In this document: piece by piece, positions 60,427-64,000 of the stretch
Layout: every line of letters begins with the position of its first letter
How positions within the stretch are numbered: the first letter of the stretch is position 1
From: Dryococelus australis
Taxonomy: Eukaryota; Arthropoda; Insecta; Phasmatodea; Phasmatidae
Reading direction: 5' to 3'
Assembly (NCBI GenBank): GCA_029891345.1
Contig: CM057002.1
Span: 64,994,590 to 65,058,589 of the forward strand
DNA: 64,000 nt
Translations under genes and position numbers: made by a program
Notes under the pieces: model-generated
Seen by the model: the letters and a program-made list of their open reading frames with translations, nothing else
Database searches by the model: none
Told to the model about the DNA's origin: nothing

Positions 60427-60850
60427 AAGGCTGTTCACGATAAAGTGAGCACTTTATAAATTATCCCTAGAAAATAAAATCTCTGCCCCTGCATGCATAT
60501 ATTTTAATGGGCGCACTGAGTGGCATTCGCCCGGTAAAGTTGGTAACGATGGATGGAAAGTGGTTCCGTATCCTAACGTCGAATAAAAAGTGCTAGACAA
60601 CAATTTGTAATAACTTAAAATTATTAATTTTGCTTTCTGTTTTTTTTTAATGCATCGAAGTGAAAAAATTTGCATATTTTAAAAGTATTAATTTTCTTAA
60701 TAATTTCACAGTTTCATTTGACCGACGCATGAATTACGCGATGAGACCCATGGCTGTTAATATTACATAATGCGGAAGAATACACTACGTATATACAAGC
60801 ATATCGTAAACAGGGTTTTCAAAAGTGCTCATTTTACCGTAAACAACCTG
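60427..60850 (-). mobile_element. Family A element, copy 7 (424 bp), inverted
   Basis: Left end AAGGCTGTTCACGATAAAGT; right end TTTTACCGTAAACAACCTG. TA flanks at 60425-60426 and 60851-60852. It carries the conserved GGGCGCACTGAGTGGCATTC. Confidence 0.88.
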
Positions 60851-60852
60851 TA

Positions 60853-61522
60853 GTTGTGTTGTATTTACACCACCGTCAGTATCGGTTGAGGTCTGCTTGG
60901 ATGCATCATATTAAAAAAGAACAACAGAATTTTAGTGAAGTTTTATTTCACTTTTTGAAGTCTTGATAAAAAAAAACTTTTTAATACTGCCAGAAATTAG
61001 TTCCTGCTGGAAATTATCATCTGTGGCAATACATTAAAGGAAAAGCGTGATTTTCCCATGGTTTATATATATTTATTACAAAACTTTTAACTTCTTGTAC
61101 GAAACGAATTACCTACATGTAATAACTAACATAAGGTAAAAAATTTTACTATATAATATGTTGTGTTACTTTTGCGTTGGGCTGCCACTTTTGATGTGGT
61201 ATATGATGTATTGAGTATGAGTGATTATTGAGTAGAGTGGGTAATACTTGATCAGCGTTGTTCACGTCACATGTTCAGGATGAGTAATAGAATTAACACT
61301 TTCAAAGTACTGATGAACACTCATATAATTTCCATACATAAAAGCACTGGACAAACAAATCAATTCACTCAGGAATAATTCAACTGTATACATTGCCTAC
61401 TGGAGATAAAAGAAGGATAATGGATTTTACTCAGGTTTTATTAGATGAAAAATATCAGTTAGAAAGTTGAATTATATTGAATAAAAGTAAAACATGCTGA
61501 CTCTTTCACATAAAATCTGAAG

Positions 61523-61526
<4 letters not shown>
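60853..61526. other. AT-rich spacer
   Basis: Nothing recognised. Confidence 0.5.

Positions 61527-61584
<58 letters not shown>
61527..61584. repeat. (AT)n microsatellite
   Basis: Uninterrupted TA run of about 58 bp. Confidence 0.95.
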
Positions 61585-61587
<3 letters not shown>

Positions 61588-62039
61588 TCAAAATGAATCA
61601 GGAGTTAAATGACTTCAAATTTACTCAAGATATCAAAATTCTGCAAATTAATTAGAGAAAAAAAATTATGCTGCTTTATATCAGTAAAAAATGAAAAATG
61701 GAAGTGTTACTAATTCCAAAAGCCTTTAATTTTCACGTCTCTGGAATAAAGTTCCAGTTCCAAACTGTGTGAAAGAAAAAACTACCTCTCAGTTTGATAA
61801 CTACCCAAATTGTCGCCCAAGAATTAAAAGGTCAAAATCAAGATTTCTAGTCCCAAATCACTAATTATCTGATTTTTAAAAAATGTCTCAGAGTTAAAGA
61901 TGTTAATTAGCTTGCTCCGGTAACGTCTGTCCGCAAAGTGTCGGATCACTGGATCGTATTATACTATTAAAAATCAAAGTCATCATAATCAGAAATCTGT
62001 GGAAAAGTTAAGTAGGTCCCCTTAGCGATCCTGTGCAAT

Positions 62040-62370
62040 ATTTTGTAGACGTTTATATGCCCCTCCGGCATTAAACTTAAGTTGGCGTCACCTCACACGC
62101 AGTTTGCGTCATCATAACTAAGATGGCGCCTGGCGCTAAGCGGCGCCTCAATATCGGCGGCGTCGTCTGAAACCATTAAAAGAAATACTATCTTAAAGCC
62201 TACGCCCCCTTCTTAACGTGGCGCGGCGTTCCTGCCAACTAAACAAACTCCTGGGGCTAAAGTCAAATATCTACATTAGGCTGGCGCAAGGGATCAAACA
62301 AATGAAATCCCGGTGAGACTCAATTGTGGCCGCCTTAACCAAAAGTCCCACCAGAAGACCCACTTCCGAC
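62040..62370. repeat. GC-rich repeat, related to 39.96-40.3 kb
   Basis: TTGGCGTCACCT (62082), AAGATGGCGCCTGGCGC and CGGCGGCGTCGTCTG stand out in AT-rich surroundings. The order resembles the block at 39.96 kb. No coding frame. Confidence 0.35.
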
Positions 62371-63548
62371 AAAAACACAAGAAAAAATAAAACACGACTA
62401 AAATAAAACTGCAAAAGAAAAAAAATTACACAAGAAATAAATTAAATCAAATTACAACAGAAAAATACCTTTCCAAAACCAAATTTAAATTTTAAGGTTA
62501 ACTGAAAATCCTATACCTATAAAATGGATGTGTGGTTTACAATTAGTCCAGTCTTACGTTAATACCAAATGAAAATATCTATTTGGGCGATCAAAAGTAA
62601 TTACTTAAAAATATAAACATTATAAGAAAACTAAAAACGAAACAAAATTTTAAATCAATATTTCAGTAGACATAGGCTTATAAAGGAATCTCAATGGTAA
62701 TACTAATATTACATACATTTTCATCTAGATCACTTATAGAATGTACTACCTATTTATATCGTAAGAAGATTCTAATTGTTATATGTACCATCAATAAAGG
62801 AGTCCTTGCATAAAACTGTAACACTATACGTAATAACGTAAGAAATTTTGCAATTTAAATAATCCCTATATGAATGGTTACGAAGTAAAGTAAAGTGGTT
62901 GTTTGAATCTAACTTAAATTTTAAAGCTTTCTCAATGAAAAATATATAATATTAGTAATGTTTAAAATAACCGAAGCTTAATTTCATGGGCATCATTTCG
63001 AAGGCATTAATAACTAACATACAATAACCTAAGCTAATGCATTTACAGAAAGAATGCGATATCATTCGAGCGTAATAAATACGTTTATTCGGATTTTAAC
63101 ATTTAAAATAAAACTGCGTAAGGCTCTCTCAAAATGGTTTTTTATTATACATCTAAAACCAGCAATAAAATTAAGCTAGTACCTCATTTTAAATTAGGAA
63201 AGGTATCTTTGATCCACGTAAGATAGTTACTGTTTGCAAAGTCCTAACACCTATTATAACACCTATAAATTATATATAGAGATTATGTTGTTCACGTAAT
63301 AAAAACACTTTTGAAAACAACTTTTGCGAATCTCTGCTTCCCATGACTGCAAACGCAGTAATAATCGTTTTTATAGCTAATTGCGAGAACTAGCTCCATA
63401 TCTTATTTCCTTGTTAATTGAAAATAATACAAATTTATGTCAACTATAATTCAGTTTCTTTTTGTAATGCGCAAGTAATATAAAGATCTGGCGTGATTGC
63501 AATAATAATATTTCTAACTGTTTGACATCATCGCTTGCCTGACTCAAC
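62371..63548. other. AT-rich spacer, nothing recognised
   Basis: No coding-like frame at all in this stretch. Confidence 0.55.
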
Positions 63549-63694
63549 GTTTAAGTTACCTTGCACAATGTTTTGGGGTTTAAGTTACCTAGCACAATGT
63601 TTTGGGGTTTAAGTTACCTTGCACAATGTTTTGGGGTTTAAGTTACCTTGCACAATGTTTTGGGGTTTAAGTTACCTTGCACAATGTTTTGGGG
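63549..63694. repeat. 29-bp tandem repeat, 5 copies
   Basis: GTTTAAGTTACCTTGCACAA plus TGTTTTGGG starts at 63549, 63578, 63607, 63636 and 63665; one unit has AGCAC for TGCAC. Nearly identical units suggest recent expansion. Confidence 0.97.
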
Positions 63695-64000
63695 TTTTTA
63701 TTTTTCCTTGTCCTTTCCCCCCTTTTACCAAAAGAGTTTTTCAAAAACCTGCGTCATTTTAAGTGACATACCGTAATCTATAAATTAAAGTATTCTTTGT
63801 CGTAAAAAGTGAAGCATTTACATATAACTTTATAGTAAAGTAGAAGTGTTTATAGACTATGATTATGCATTAGAACATAGTTTCTTGTTCCAGAGATACT
63901 CGACATTTCACGTGATATGCCGACCTAGCAAATGAGTTCACATGCAGTTGAAGTCGGTTATAATTTTAAACCTAGAATGAACTTGAAGAAGAAATTTCGG
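63695..64000. other. AT-rich end of window
   Basis: Nothing recognised. Confidence 0.5.

Overview
This is AT-rich, gene-poor eukaryotic DNA, almost certainly from a large insect genome. The evidence is the repeat content: RTE-like LINEs of the kind annotated in insects as craniofacial-development-protein-2-like, tRNA-derived SINEs, a SINE with the insect-typical TGGTTTTCCGTGGTTTCCC core, Tc1-like relics, TA-flanked non-autonomous elements and a 152-bp satellite. The SINE types suggest a hemimetabolous, perhaps polyneopteran, species, but that is an inference. I found no intact host gene, no complete tRNA or rRNA gene and nothing prokaryotic. Nearly all short ORFs here are chance openings.

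Layout, left to right. 0.4-1.7 kb: motif-rich repeat. 2.16-5.55 kb: transposons nested in transposons (families named here A, B and C). 5.6-6.25 kb: CpG-rich block. 6.6-9.1 kb: degenerate ~142-bp tandem array. 10.3-10.85 kb: minisatellite and SINE. 13.2 kb: A copy. 14.26-14.9 kb: repeat with CAAGATGG motifs. 15.5-16.54 kb, minus strand: an unrecognised protein-coding relic carrying in-gene tandem expansions. 20.2-20.9 kb: palindromic element D. 21.7-24.76 kb: dead LINE. 26.94-29.22 kb: 15-unit satellite. 31.5-32.75 kb: GC-rich probable LINE 5' part. 32.76-34.42 kb: array of TGTAAAANTACA palindromes. 34.47-34.99 kb: element E. 37 kb: SINE followed by an A copy. 38.1-41.0 kb: two broken exons of an insect transposase-like gene around a 26-bp minisatellite. 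42.1-43.4 kb: SINE and Tc1 relic. 45.2-45.9 kb: LINE 3' end. 46.8 kb: A copy. 47.25-47.86 kb: CpG-rich block. 51.7-52.9 kb: SINE pieces. 55.4 kb: A copy. 56.56-57.1 kb: possible LTR. 57.5-59.1 kb: GC-rich repeat block. 60.4 kb: A copy. The rest is AT-rich with microsatellites.

The window reads as a record of repeat activity. Eight traces of family A lie in 64 kb, two of them inside family B elements, and one of those A copies is itself split by element C. Removing each inserted element restores a B copy of about 430 bp, which fixes the order of insertion (B, then A, then C). A and B share their terminal bases and TA flanks, so one transposase may have moved both. No intact autonomous element lies in the window.
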